Below are positions 9,601 through 17,824 of a stretch of 64,000 nt of DNA, in pieces. Source of the DNA: Planctomycetota bacterium (GTDB lineage: Bacteria > Planctomycetota > UBA1135 > GCA-002686595); the NCBI GenBank assembly GCA_002862085.1, contig PKCK01000047.1:62001-126000 (forward strand), read 5' to 3'. The position numbers and the translations under genes are program-made. The notes below the pieces were generated by a model. The model ran no database searches. It worked only from the letters and a program-made list of their open reading frames with translations, and was not told where the DNA came from. Within the stretch, counting starts at the first letter, position 1. Each line of letters opens with the position of its first letter.

Positions 9601-9892
9601 CGACCTGCATGGCCGCCTCACGGACCTGCGTCATCGACTCGTCGGCGATCCCCGTCAGGGGACGATGAACGAGCAGGGCCCCGTATCGATCGACGCGCGC
9701 ATGAACCACGCGGATCTGGGCGTGAAGTTCTCGACCTATGGCCCGACGCCCTCGCATCGCGAATCCCTGCGCATCGCGCGCGAGGCGGCCGCCGAGGTCG
9801 GCGCCGCGCTGGCGCAGATCCGCGCGGCGGAGATGCCGAGGCTCGACGCGGCGCTCGAGGCCGCCGGCGCGCCCTGGACGCCGGGGCGCTGA
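6626..9892 (+). CDS. Secreted VPS10/sortilin-like beta-propeller protein (BNR repeats)
   Basis: This is a 1088-residue exported protein with signal peptide MTILRSLTGAAALTF ending AAAQ. Residues 30-770 carry many Asp-box/BNR repeats of the S-x-D-x-G-x-T-W type (SLDGGRTW, TTDGGSTW, STDGGETW, SLDGGRSW), forming large propellers like the sortilin/VPS10 fold. The region after 800 (PRRPLGAGAP onward) resembles the C-terminal part of the glycosyl-hydrolase-annotated propeller proteins abundant in Bacteroidota and Planctomycetota. It ends with a helical section. Despite that annotation no glycosidase activity is demonstrated for this group. A binding or protease-accessory role in the envelope is more likely. 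A strong hairpin follows 27 nt after the stop. Confidence 0.85.
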   Translation: MTILRSLTGAAALTFSSFLVAPAAAQDAPQDPADSPFAGLSFRSIGPAFMSGRISDIAVDHEDPSTWYVAVGSGGVWKTENRGTTWTAVFEDQTSYSIGCLAVDPSETSTVWVGTGENVSGRHVGFGDGIYRSLDGGRTWEARGLEASEHIGSIVVHPEDGDTLWVAAQGPLWSPGGERGVYKTTDGGSTWRQVLAAGPFTGANEVIADPRDPDVLYAALHQKHRTVAALMDGGPESGIFKSTDGGETWTKLAGGLPSENVGKIGLAVSHFDAGTVYATIEEGERKGGFWRSLDGGRSWEKRSDYLSGGTGPHYYQEIFASPHQPGRVYQMDVRLHVTDDGGANFRRLGYAAKHSDNHAMVFDPADPEHLLVGCDGGIYESYDHGATWRFCANLPVTQFYKVALDDAEPFYNVYGGTQDNNTQGGPSRTLNAHGITNADWFVTLFGDGHQPATEPGNPDIVYSEWQQGNLVRHDRTTGEIVYIKPQPGADEPEERFNWDAPILVSPHDPARLYFASHRVWRSDDRGDSWRTVSGDLTRNIDRFREPIMGRTWAEDAAWDTYAMSRFSTITSLSESPVQEGMLWAGTDDGRVHVSLDGGGAWRSVEDRMDVPDGFFVNDVRADRFDARTAYVLVDNHKQGDYRPFVLRTNDAGASWTNIGANLPARHLCWRIVQDHVDRALLFVGTEFGVYFTRNGGADWHALDGGIPTIPVRDLTIHPREDDLVCATFGRGFYVLDDISPLRGIDEQTVAAEASLFPVKDALWYVPRRPLGAGAPLGKASQGDAYFVAPNPAFGAIFTVHLGEAPMTARDARREAEKGAANALFPSLDALTAEEREEAPAIVLTIRDASGAVVRQLEAEARKGFQRIAWNLRRAPVDAWERSAKEDEWSDGSEAGAMVAPGAYSVSMALLRGGELIPCGEAQSFEVKALGGGALEGASPAEVAAFQEELAAVARDVSAHGARASELIERCEAMASVLRRTPRAAAGLRAEVHDLHGRLTDLRHRLVGDPRQGTMNEQGPVSIDARMNHADLGVKFSTYGPTPSHRESLRIAREAAAEVGAALAQIRAAEMPRLDAALEAAGAPWTPGR

Positions 9893-9918
9893 CGCGCCAC
9901 CGTCGGTCGATCTCGCGA

Positions 9919-9962
9919 GCGAAGAAGGCCCCTGCAGCGCCGGCTGCCGGGGCCTTCCTCGC
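9919..9962 (+). terminator. Hairpin terminator after the VPS10-like gene
   Basis: GCGA-A-GAAGGCCCC-T-GCAGC pairs with GCTGC-C-GGGGCCTTC-C-TCGC. That gives 18 paired bases with two single mismatches and a 4-nt loop. It lies 27 nt after the stop codon. Confidence 0.6.
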
Positions 9963-10273
9963 TTCGATCCCAGGCGCTTCCTCCCCGCGGCATCGCCGGC
10001 CCCTGGAGAGCGCCCCGAGGACGCCGGGTCCCCTCGGTGGACCGTTTCTCCCGTCGTCCGGGCCCGTGTCGAGTGCGGTCTCGCCCGGTGAGACGAGGCC
10101 GTTCGCGATGGGACGGGGGCCGAAGACTCGCCCGGCGAGGTCGCGCGCGATCGCCGTGCCGCCGTCCCGGAGTCGAGTCGCCCCTGCGAAGCTCTCGGCG
10201 GGTGGGCTCCACCCGCGCGCGGCTGCGGGGGGACGCCGGCGCGCGTGCCGGGCGGCTCTGGCAACATGCGCCC
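9963..10273. other. Intergenic region before the DNA glycosylase
   Basis: This stretch of about 310 nt downstream of the terminator has several overlapping ORFs in all frames, but none has recognisable content or a consistent start. No tRNA-like fold or repeat was found. It probably holds the promoter of the glycosylase gene, which I cannot place. Confidence 0.45.
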
Positions 10274-10924
10274 ATGACCCGGCCCGAAATCGCGCGAGGC
10301 AAGCCCGGTGCCGCGGCCCTGCGAGCCCTCGATCGCAGCTGCCCCGCGCTCGCTGCCGCACGCAGGCGCGTCGCGCCCTTCCCGGGATTCCCTGCGGCCG
10401 GAGGTCCCCGCACCCACTTCCACGCGCTCGGGCGAGCGATCGTTCACCAGCAGCTCGCCGGCGCCGCGGCGCGGACCATTCACGACCGGGTCTGCGCTCT
10501 CGCGGCGGGGCGCGGTTTCCCGACCGCGGCCGAGATCCTCGAACTCCCCGACGAGCGCCTGCGCGCCGCGGGACTGTCGGGCAACAAGCTCCTCTCGCTC
10601 CGTGATCTCGCGGAGCGCAGCCTCGACGGCCGGCTCCGCCTGCGCTCCCTCGGCCGCCTCGATGACGAGACGGTCATCGAGGAGCTGATCGCGGTGCGCG
10701 GGATCGGGCGCTGGACCGCGCAGATGTTCCTGATGTTCCGCCTCGGCCGCCTCGACGTCGTGGCGCCCGACGACCTCGGGCTCCAGGAGGGGATGAAGCG
10801 CCTCGATGGTCTGGCCACGCGTCCGCGGCCGAGGGAGCTCGCGGCACGCGCCGAGGACTGGGCGCCCCTGCGCTCCGTGGCTTCCTGGGTCCTGTGGCGC
10901 CTGGCGGACGAGCGGCCGGGTTGA
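10274..10924 (+). CDS. DNA-3-methyladenine glycosylase II (AlkA/HhH-GPD type)
   Basis: This is a 216-residue base-excision repair enzyme that removes alkylated bases. The helix-hairpin-helix is VRGIGRWTAQMFLMF and is followed by DVVAPDDLGLQ, where the second aspartate of the DDLG motif is the expected catalytic residue. The early HQQLAGAAA segment is also typical of the family. It lacks the N-terminal domain of E. coli AlkA and so belongs to the short form. The longer ORF start at 10037 has no family similarity, so the ATG at 10274 was chosen. It converges with the small membrane protein gene 90 nt away. Confidence 0.9.
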   Translation: MTRPEIARGKPGAAALRALDRSCPALAAARRRVAPFPGFPAAGGPRTHFHALGRAIVHQQLAGAAARTIHDRVCALAAGRGFPTAAEILELPDERLRAAGLSGNKLLSLRDLAERSLDGRLRLRSLGRLDDETVIEELIAVRGIGRWTAQMFLMFRLGRLDVVAPDDLGLQEGMKRLDGLATRPRPRELAARAEDWAPLRSVASWVLWRLADERPG

Positions 10925-11014
10925 CGACAGGGGCGGCGGCCACCGGGGCGCGCCGAGGGGCGGCTCCTCGACCGCGGGCGCAGCGTGCGAAGGCTCTTCT
11001 CGAGGGCCGTGGCG

Positions 11015-11497
11015 TCAGAGCTCCTCGTACATGCGGAGGAGCTCGTCCGCGGCGGCGCCTTCGCGGTCGACCCGCCGCCACGCGGGTGCGGCCACCGCGA
11101 GGTGGACCGCCGCGACGACGAGGCACGCCAGCTGGAAGCGGACCGCGAGGTTCGGCTCGCCCAGGGATCCGAGGCTGCTGACCGTCGCGATGGCGAGCAT
11201 GCCCGAAGTGGCAGTGGCGAGGGCCATGGCGACGCGTCGCGGGCCCGGGCGGACGCCTGCGGCGAAGAGCGCGGCGAGGAGACCGGCCGGGACGCCGGGG
11301 AGGAGGGCGGCACGCGGATCACCGCCCGTCCACCGGGAGGCTCCTGTGGCGAGCGCCGCCAGCAGGACGGCCGCGACACCCGTCGCGATCCAGACCGATC
11401 CGAGCGCACGGGCGCGTGCGGCCGCCGGGTCCGGACGCGGGACGCCCTGCCTCGGCCGGGCGTCCCGAGGCGCGTGAAGTCGTCGGGCGGCCTCCAT
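11015..11497 (-). CDS. Small membrane protein, unknown function
   Basis: This is a 160-residue protein with a hydrophilic arginine-rich N-terminus and about four hydrophobic segments: SVWIATGVAAVLLAALATG, LLPGVPAGLLAALFAAGV, ALATATSGMLAIATVSSLG and FQLACLVVAAVHLAVAA. It ends in a short charged tail, ELLRMYEEL. No family is recognised. The computed ORF extends to 15502 because the antisense of the amylase gene is open. The ATG at 11497 is the only start giving a compact membrane protein. It is transcribed divergently from the alpha-glucan operon, separated by 225 nt. Confidence 0.6.
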   Translation of the reverse strand: MEAARRLHAPRDARPRQGVPRPDPAAARARALGSVWIATGVAAVLLAALATGASRWTGGDPRAALLPGVPAGLLAALFAAGVRPGPRRVAMALATATSGMLAIATVSSLGSLGEPNLAVRFQLACLVVAAVHLAVAAPAWRRVDREGAAADELLRMYEEL

Positions 11498-11722
11498 CCT
11501 TCTTCCTCGGGGTCTCGGCACGGGACACGCGGGTTCGCGCGGGCATCGCCGGCGGATGGCGCAGGGCTCCCGTCCGGAGCCACTGCGCCCGGAATCATGG
11601 GGATGGCCGGCCTGAGAGGCCCTCGGACGGTCGATGGATACCGAGGCCGCGGACCTATCCTGCTCGCCCTTCCGGATGCTCCCGTTTCCCCCTCGTGGAG
11701 CCGCCCGGCCGCCCCGCTCCCC

Positions 11723-14167
11723 ATGTCCACCCCGATCGTCGTCCTGCTGCTCGTCCTGTTGCTCGTGGCCGTGCTCGTGGCCGTGATGCCCCGGCTGGGG
11801 GACATGGCGTCCGACGCGGAGGGGGAGTGGCCCGGCCTCCAGCGCCTCGAGTTCGGGGGCGACGAGGCCCGTGACCTGCCTTCCTCCATCGTGGCGGCGC
11901 CAGGCTCGCGCCCCGGTCTCTGGCGCCTGACCGTCTCCGCGAGCAGCGACCTCGAGGGCGAGTCCTGCGCTCTCGTGGGGACCTTCAACGAGTGGAACGA
12001 GACCGCGCTGCCCATGGAGCGCACGAGCGACGGCCGCTGGCGCGTCGAGGTGGAGCTGGAAGCGGGTGTGCATCGCTACAAGTTCTGCCTGGACAGTGAG
12101 CGCTGGGTGCCCGACCCCGCGAGCGAGGAGGATGAGGACGACGGATTCGGATCGGAGAACTCCGTCATGCGGCTGGGCGCCCTCGGGCGGCCCGAGACCC
12201 TGGAGCGCGTCCTCGCGGGCGGCGCCGTCAACACCGCCGCGCTGGCCCATGATCCGGCGCTGCCCCTCTATCGCCATCGCCTCGCAGATGGCCGCGTACG
12301 CCTCCGCTACCGGACCCTCGACGGCGACGTCGATGCGGTCGCGCTCCTGCGCGAGGGCGTTCCGTCCCTGGAGCTCGCGCCGATCGAATCCCCGTCGCCC
12401 TTCCGCTTCTGGCAAGTGGACCTCGAGGCGCCGGCGGAGGCGGCGCCGACGGGGTACAGCTTCGCCGTGCGCCAAGGCGAATCCGCTTGGCTCGATCCGC
12501 GGGGCCACGTCCTCGACCTCGGGGAGCTCCCCCAGATCCGCACGCCGGACTGGGCGAAGGAGGCGATCTGGTACCAGATCTTCCCCGAGCGCTTCCGCAA
12601 CGGCGACCCTGCCAACGACCCCGAGTTCACCCGGCGCTGGACGTCGGACTGGAACGAGCCCGCCGCGTTCGAGGGCGAAGATGGCCAGACCTTCTGGGAG
12701 TACTACGTCTATCAGCGGATGTACGGGGGGGACCTGAAGGGCATCGCGGACCGCCTCGATCACCTGCAGGAGCTCGGCGTGGATGCGATCTACCTGAACC
12801 CGATCTTCCAGGCCGAGGGGCCGCACAAGTACAACGCGACGGATTTCCGTCACGTGGACACGGCGCTCGGCGCTGGCGAGGACTACGCCACCGCGACGAT
12901 GGAGGAGGAGTTCGCTGACCCCTCCACCTGGACGTGGACGCCGTCGGATCGCGTCTTCCTCGACTTCCTCGCCGAGTGCAAGGCTCGGGGGCTGCGCGTG
13001 ATCCTCGACGCAGTGTTCAACCACGTCGGGGTCATGAACCCCGCCTTCCGTGACGTTCAGGAACGCGGCGAGGAGTCGGCCTTCGCCGACTGGTTCCGGA
13101 TCCGCTCCTGGCAGCCCTTCGAGTACTCGGGGTGGGCTGGCTTCGGGGAGCTGCCCGTCTTCGCCAAGAGCGCCACCGGCTTCGCCTCGGAGGCCGTCAA
13201 GGAGCACATCTTCGCGGTGACCCGGCGCTGGATGGACCCCGACGGCGACGGCGACCCCTCGGACGGGATCGACGGCTGGCGCCTGGACGTACCGGGCGAG
13301 ATCGCGCCGGAGTTCTGGGCGGAGTGGCGTGCGCTGGTGAAGTCGATCAACCCCGACGCCTACATCTCGGGTGAGATCTGGAACCGCGCCGATCGCTGGC
13401 TGGACGGGCGCACGTTCGACGCGGTGATGAACTACCGCTTCGCGGAGCCCGTCGTGGCGTGGGTCGGGAACATCGAGAGGAAGATCAGCGTGACCGAGCT
13501 CGACCGCCAGCTCCTCGAGCTGCGTCTCGCCTACCCGGCGGAGGTGAGCTTCGCGCTGATGAACCTCGTGGACAGCCACGACACCGACCGCATCGCGTCG
13601 ATGCTGCTCAACCCCGATCGGCCCTATGACCGGAGCAACGCGATCCAGCGGGAGGACGACTACGACTCCGGCCGGCCTCACCCGATCCACTTCGCGCGGC
13701 AGCGACTCATCGCCCTCCTGCAGATGACCTACGTGGGCGCGCCGATGATCTACTACGGCGACGAGGTCGGGATGTGGGGGGCCGATGACCCGACCAACCG
13801 TCAGCCCATGGTCTGGCGCGACCTCGAGCCGTACGACCGGCCCGACGAGGTCTTCTTCGACGAGGCGCACTTCGCGGTGTACCGCGAGCTCGTGGCCCTG
13901 CGCCGTGCCCACGTCGCTCTGCGGCTGGGCTCGTTCCGGACCGTGATCGCCGACGAGGCTCAGGACCTGTGGGTCTTCGAGCGGGTGCACGGGGCGGACT
14001 CGGTGCTCGTCGCCGTCACTCCGTCCGAGGCGGGCGCGAGGTTCGAGCTGCCCGCGCCGCCGGCCGGGACGCGCTGGGTGAGCGTGCTCGGAGACGAGGG
14101 CGAGGACGATGGCGTCTCCGTGCGAGTGCCTGGCCTCTTCGGACGCGTCTGGTCGGCGCAGGCCTGA
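11723..14167 (+). CDS. Membrane-anchored GH13 alpha-amylase family enzyme with CBM48-like domain (neopullulanase/cyclomaltodextrinase-like)
   Basis: This is an 814-residue protein. An N-terminal membrane anchor (IVVLLLVLLLVAVLVAVM) places the enzyme on the outside of the inner membrane. A CBM48/AMPK-beta-like domain follows at about 65-150 (ALVGTFNEWNETALPM), and then a second N-terminal beta domain at about 170-270. The (beta/alpha)8 catalytic domain starts at WYQIFPERF. GH13 signature regions are present: DAVFNHVG, GWRLDVPGEI (nucleophile near D520), SGEIWNRADRW (acid/base near E549) and LVDSHDTDR (near D617). It likely cleaves alpha-1,4 or alpha-1,6 glucan linkages. It heads an operon with malQ (81-nt gap) and a glucan phosphorylase. 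The start at 11723 was chosen for the anchor; upstream sequence is non-coding. Confidence 0.9.
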   Translation: MSTPIVVLLLVLLLVAVLVAVMPRLGDMASDAEGEWPGLQRLEFGGDEARDLPSSIVAAPGSRPGLWRLTVSASSDLEGESCALVGTFNEWNETALPMERTSDGRWRVEVELEAGVHRYKFCLDSERWVPDPASEEDEDDGFGSENSVMRLGALGRPETLERVLAGGAVNTAALAHDPALPLYRHRLADGRVRLRYRTLDGDVDAVALLREGVPSLELAPIESPSPFRFWQVDLEAPAEAAPTGYSFAVRQGESAWLDPRGHVLDLGELPQIRTPDWAKEAIWYQIFPERFRNGDPANDPEFTRRWTSDWNEPAAFEGEDGQTFWEYYVYQRMYGGDLKGIADRLDHLQELGVDAIYLNPIFQAEGPHKYNATDFRHVDTALGAGEDYATATMEEEFADPSTWTWTPSDRVFLDFLAECKARGLRVILDAVFNHVGVMNPAFRDVQERGEESAFADWFRIRSWQPFEYSGWAGFGELPVFAKSATGFASEAVKEHIFAVTRRWMDPDGDGDPSDGIDGWRLDVPGEIAPEFWAEWRALVKSINPDAYISGEIWNRADRWLDGRTFDAVMNYRFAEPVVAWVGNIERKISVTELDRQLLELRLAYPAEVSFALMNLVDSHDTDRIASMLLNPDRPYDRSNAIQREDDYDSGRPHPIHFARQRLIALLQMTYVGAPMIYYGDEVGMWGADDPTNRQPMVWRDLEPYDRPDEVFFDEAHFAVYRELVALRRAHVALRLGSFRTVIADEAQDLWVFERVHGADSVLVAVTPSEAGARFELPAPPAGTRWVSVLGDEGEDDGVSVRVPGLFGRVWSAQA

Positions 14168-14248
14168 CGGCGAAGCGGCCTCCGGCAACTTCGTCGAAGG
14201 CCCGGTTGAGGGGCACGGATCGCGGTTCGATTCGGCAAACTCCCGGCC

Positions 14249-15679
14249 ATGCAGACCGGAGGCCGCCAGACGGAGGAGTTCCCGCGGGCCTTCGGGGTCC
14301 TGCTGCCGCTCGCCGGGCTGCCAGGACGCCACGGGATCGGGGACCTCGGACCGGAGTCGGTGCGTTGGCTCGACTGGCTCTCGAGCGCGGGCGTGACGTG
14401 GTGGCAGATGCTGCCGGTGGGACCTCTGGGCCCGGGGAACTCCCCCTACGCCTCGAGCTCGGCCTTCGCTGCCGAGCCCCTCTACATCTCCCTCGAGCTT
14501 CTGCGCGACGACGGCTTGCTCGGGCCTGGCGACATCGAGGGTCCGAAGGAGCTGCGGGCGGGCAACGTGCGCTACAGGCGTGTCCGGCGCTTCAAGGAGG
14601 AGCGGCTCCAGCTCGCCTTCGAGGAATGGCGCGCCTCGAAGGGCGATCTCGCCGCGGAGACCGCCGCCTTCCGGGCAGCCGAGGCGGGATGGCTCGAGCC
14701 CTGGTTGGATCACGCCGCCCGGGAGGGCGGCGACGAGGCCGCCGCGCGGGCGCTCTTCCTCCAGCTCACCTTCCAGCGCCAGTGGTCGGGGCTGCGCGCG
14801 GCCGCTGCCGCGAGGGGCGTCATGCTCATGGGGGACGCACCGATCTTCGTCGGGAAGGACTCCGTCGACGTCGAGGCTCACCCCGAGCTCTTCCGCCTCC
14901 GGAAGAACGGCGCGCCGCAGGTGCTCACCGGTTGCCCTCCGGACGCCATGAATCCCGACGGTCAGAGATGGGGGCACCCGCACTACGCGTGGGACGCCCA
15001 CCGCGCCGAGGACTTCCGCTGGTGGCGGGCGCGGATGCGGCGGCAGCTCGAGCTCTTCGACGCCGTGCGCATCGATCACTTCATCGGCTTCCGTAACGCG
15101 TGGGAGATCCCGGCGAGCGCCTCGACCGCTGCGAAGGGGGAGTGGGTCCGGACGCCGGGGGAGGAGCTGCTCGACGCGATCCGCGACGAGCTCGGGGGGC
15201 TCCCGCTGATCGCGGAGGACCTGGGATCGGTGAACGACGAGGTGCTGGCCCTCCGCGATGAATACGGTCTGCCGGGCATGCGGGTGCTCCAGTGGGGCTT
15301 CGAGCCCGGTTCCTACCACGCGAACTGGGCCGCCTCCGAGAACGCCGTCGTCTACCCCGCGACCCACGACAACGACACCTGCGTCGGCTGGTGGCACGGG
15401 CTCGATCCAGGCTCGCGCATGCGCTTCAAGGCGGCCACCGGAGGCGACGGGAAGACCGTCGCGGCCACCATGGTGCGCGTGGCCTGCGTCAGCCGCGCAC
15501 ACACCGCCATCGTGCAGCTCCAGGATCTCCTGGGGCTCGGACGTGCGACGCGTATGAACACACCGGGCACGCCCACCGGCAACTGGGTGTGGCGCGCGCG
15601 GCGCGCCGACCTCACCGTATCTCGCGCTCGTAGACTGCGCGAGCTCCTGGATGCGACCGATCGCATCCCCGCTTCATGA
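14249..15679 (+). CDS. malQ: 4-alpha-glucanotransferase (amylomaltase, GH77)
   Basis: This is a 476-residue cytoplasmic enzyme that disproportionates maltodextrins and releases glucose. GH77 features include GDLGPESVRWLDWL, the GPGNSPYASSSAFA segment, the nucleophile in VRIDHFIGF (near D275), the acid/base in LIAEDLG (near E322) and the transition-state aspartate in YPATHDNDT (near D373). The length matches short bacterial amylomaltases. The stop overlaps the ATG of the downstream glucan phosphorylase as ATGA, so the two are translationally coupled. The pair supplies linear glucans to the phosphorylase. Confidence 0.95.
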   Translation: MQTGGRQTEEFPRAFGVLLPLAGLPGRHGIGDLGPESVRWLDWLSSAGVTWWQMLPVGPLGPGNSPYASSSAFAAEPLYISLELLRDDGLLGPGDIEGPKELRAGNVRYRRVRRFKEERLQLAFEEWRASKGDLAAETAAFRAAEAGWLEPWLDHAAREGGDEAAARALFLQLTFQRQWSGLRAAAAARGVMLMGDAPIFVGKDSVDVEAHPELFRLRKNGAPQVLTGCPPDAMNPDGQRWGHPHYAWDAHRAEDFRWWRARMRRQLELFDAVRIDHFIGFRNAWEIPASASTAAKGEWVRTPGEELLDAIRDELGGLPLIAEDLGSVNDEVLALRDEYGLPGMRVLQWGFEPGSYHANWAASENAVVYPATHDNDTCVGWWHGLDPGSRMRFKAATGGDGKTVAATMVRVACVSRAHTAIVQLQDLLGLGRATRMNTPGTPTGNWVWRARRADLTVSRARRLRELLDATDRIPAS

Positions 15680-17751
15680 CTGCCAAGACCTTTTCAAAGC
15701 GCCTGCGCGCCCTCGCCTTCGACCTGCGCTGGACGTGGTGTCCGACCACCCAGGCGGCCTTCGCCGCCGTGGATCCCCATGAGTGGGGTGCGACGAACCA
15801 CGCGCCCCTGGAGATGCTGCGGCGCGTCTCCTCAGCGCGTCTCGAGTCCTGTGCCGAGGACCCCGCCTTCGAGAAGCTCCTCAGCGCGGCCGAGCAGGCG
15901 AGCGACGCCTACTACGGAGCGGAGACGTGGTGGGAGCGCAAGAAGGCCGCCAGTGCTCCGCGCGCTCGCGTCGCGTACTTCTGCAGTGAGTTCGCGATCC
16001 ACGAGAGCCTTCAGCAGTACTCGGGTGGCCTCGGCGTGCTCGCGGGAGACCACGTGAAGAGCGCATCGGACCTGGGGGTTCCCTTCGTCGGCGTGGGGCT
16101 CCTCTACCGGCACGGCTACTACATCCAGGAGCTGCGCGCGGATGGGACCACGCGCGTGCTCTATCCGGAGGTCGACTTCGCGGACCTGCCGATCACCGAC
16201 ACGGGCAAGGAGATCCTCTGCCCGGTGGGGGGCAAGGAAGTCCGGGCGAAGATCTGGCGCCAGCAAGTCGGTCGGGTCAGCCTTCTGCTGCTCGACGCGG
16301 ACATCGACGGAGAGCCCAAAGCCCACCGTGAACTGACCCAGGGCCTCTACAAGGGCGCGCCGGATCTGCGACTGCGCCAGCAGGTGCTCCTCGGCGTGGG
16401 AGGCATGCGGGCCCTCGAGGCCATGCGCATGAAGCCGACGGTCGTGCACCTCAACGAGGGCCACGCGGCGTTCGCATCCGTGGAGCGTCTCGTCGGCCTC
16501 GTCCAGAAGGGCAAGAGCCTCGACGCGGCCCTCGAAACCGTGCGCGCTTCCACCGTCTTCACGACGCACACGCCCGTTCCAGCCGGTCACGACCGCTACG
16601 AGCCGGCGGACGTCGCGAAGTACATGAAGGGGCATCTATCGGCGCTGGGCCTTTCGAAGGAGGCCTTCGCGGACATGGCCCGGGAGACGCCCGGCGACGA
16701 GCTCGAGTCCTTCTGTATGACCGTGCTGGGCCTGCGCACCGCGGGCCGCGTGAACGGTGTGGCCGAGCTCCACGGGAAGGTCAGCCGCGAGATGTGGGTG
16801 GGTGCCTACCCCGAGGCCGGGACCCCGGAGGAGGTGCCCATCGGCCACATCACGAACGGGGTGCATACGCGCACGTGGCTCGCGCCCGAGGCGGATGCGC
16901 TCTACACGAAGTACATCAAGCCGCGCTGGAACGCCGCCGATCCGGCGGCCGATCCGTGGGCCCGGGCTGCGAAGATCCCGCTCGCGGACCTGTGGGCGCT
17001 GCGTAACGTGCTGCGGGCGAAGCTCGTGCACTTCGTTCGCGAGCGCATGGCGCGCCAGGCGGAGCGCCGCGGCGAGGACACGCGCGAGGCCTGGTGCACT
17101 TTCGACGAGAACGCCCTGACCCTCGGCTTCGCGCGACGCTTCGCCACCTACAAGCGCGCCCCGCTCATCTTCAAGGAAGCGAAGCGCCTCGCGTCGCTCC
17201 TCTCCGATCCGGAACGGCCCGTTCAGATCGTCTTCGCCGGCAAGGCGCACCCCCGGGACGAGCAGGGGCAAGAGCTCGCGCGGGTCATCCATCAGCACGC
17301 GCGGAAGGCCGGCTTCAAGGGGCGCGTCGCGCTCATCGAGGAGTACGACATGCAGGTCGGCCGCATGCTCACCAGCGGATGCGACGTCTGGCTCAACAAC
17401 CCCGTCCGGCCGAACGAGGCGAGCGGGACGAGCGGCATGAAGCCGCCCCTGCACGGGGGGCTGAACGCCTCGATCCTCGACGGATGGTGGCCCGAGGGAT
17501 TCGACGGGACCAACGGCTGGGCCGTGGGGGACGAGTCGGAGTTCCAGAGCCGAGCGAAGCAGGATCTTCACGACGCGAAGGCGCTCGTGGAGGTGCTCGA
17601 GCGGGAGATCGTGCCGCTCTTCTACGAGCGCGGCCCGGACGGGCTGCCGAAGGGCTGGCTGGAGATGGCCCGCCGGTCCCTGGTCACGGTCCCGGGTCGC
17701 TTCAACACGCACCGCATGGTCGGCCAGTACGTGGACGCGTACCTCGGCTGA
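15676..17751 (+). CDS. glgP: Alpha-glucan phosphorylase
   Basis: This is a 691-residue cytoplasmic PLP enzyme releasing glucose-1-phosphate from alpha-1,4-glucans. N-terminal features include YFCSEFAIHESLQQYSGGLG and VGLLYRHGYY. The PLP lysine motif EASGTSGMK is near residue 588 and is followed by NGGL-type sequence HGGLNASILDGWW. The length matches the shorter alpha-glucan phosphorylase branch (about 700 residues), not the 800-850-residue GlgP/MalP branch, so the symbol is approximate. It overlaps malQ by 4 nt and ends the operon at a long hairpin. Confidence 0.93.
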   Translation: MTAKTFSKRLRALAFDLRWTWCPTTQAAFAAVDPHEWGATNHAPLEMLRRVSSARLESCAEDPAFEKLLSAAEQASDAYYGAETWWERKKAASAPRARVAYFCSEFAIHESLQQYSGGLGVLAGDHVKSASDLGVPFVGVGLLYRHGYYIQELRADGTTRVLYPEVDFADLPITDTGKEILCPVGGKEVRAKIWRQQVGRVSLLLLDADIDGEPKAHRELTQGLYKGAPDLRLRQQVLLGVGGMRALEAMRMKPTVVHLNEGHAAFASVERLVGLVQKGKSLDAALETVRASTVFTTHTPVPAGHDRYEPADVAKYMKGHLSALGLSKEAFADMARETPGDELESFCMTVLGLRTAGRVNGVAELHGKVSREMWVGAYPEAGTPEEVPIGHITNGVHTRTWLAPEADALYTKYIKPRWNAADPAADPWARAAKIPLADLWALRNVLRAKLVHFVRERMARQAERRGEDTREAWCTFDENALTLGFARRFATYKRAPLIFKEAKRLASLLSDPERPVQIVFAGKAHPRDEQGQELARVIHQHARKAGFKGRVALIEEYDMQVGRMLTSGCDVWLNNPVRPNEASGTSGMKPPLHGGLNASILDGWWPEGFDGTNGWAVGDESEFQSRAKQDLHDAKALVEVLEREIVPLFYERGPDGLPKGWLEMARRSLVTVPGRFNTHRMVGQYVDAYLG

Positions 17752-17768
17752 CGAGGTCCGCGCTGGTC

Positions 17769-17819
17769 GCGCGCGTCTCTCGGCCCCGGGCGAGCGATAT
17801 CCCGGGTTCGAGAGCGCGC
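17769..17819. terminator. Bidirectional hairpin between glucan phosphorylase and beta-helix genes
   Basis: The inverted repeat is made of blocks GCGCG, CTCTCG and CCCGGG paired with CCCGGG, CGAGAG and CGCGC, with short internal mismatches and a 10-nt loop. It sits in the 73-nt gap between convergent genes. Confidence 0.55.
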
Positions 17820-17824
17820 TGCGC

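Noticed and set aside
11015-15502. A 1495-codon antisense ORF, and similar long antisense ORFs at 7145-10483 (-), 30917-33955 (+), 37164-39179 (-) and 60781-63378 (+)
   Set aside because: They mirror well-supported genes, have no family similarity and are Arg/Asp/Val-rich as expected from the complement of GC-rich codons. Only the 3' 160 codons of the first lie outside a gene and are kept as a small membrane protein.
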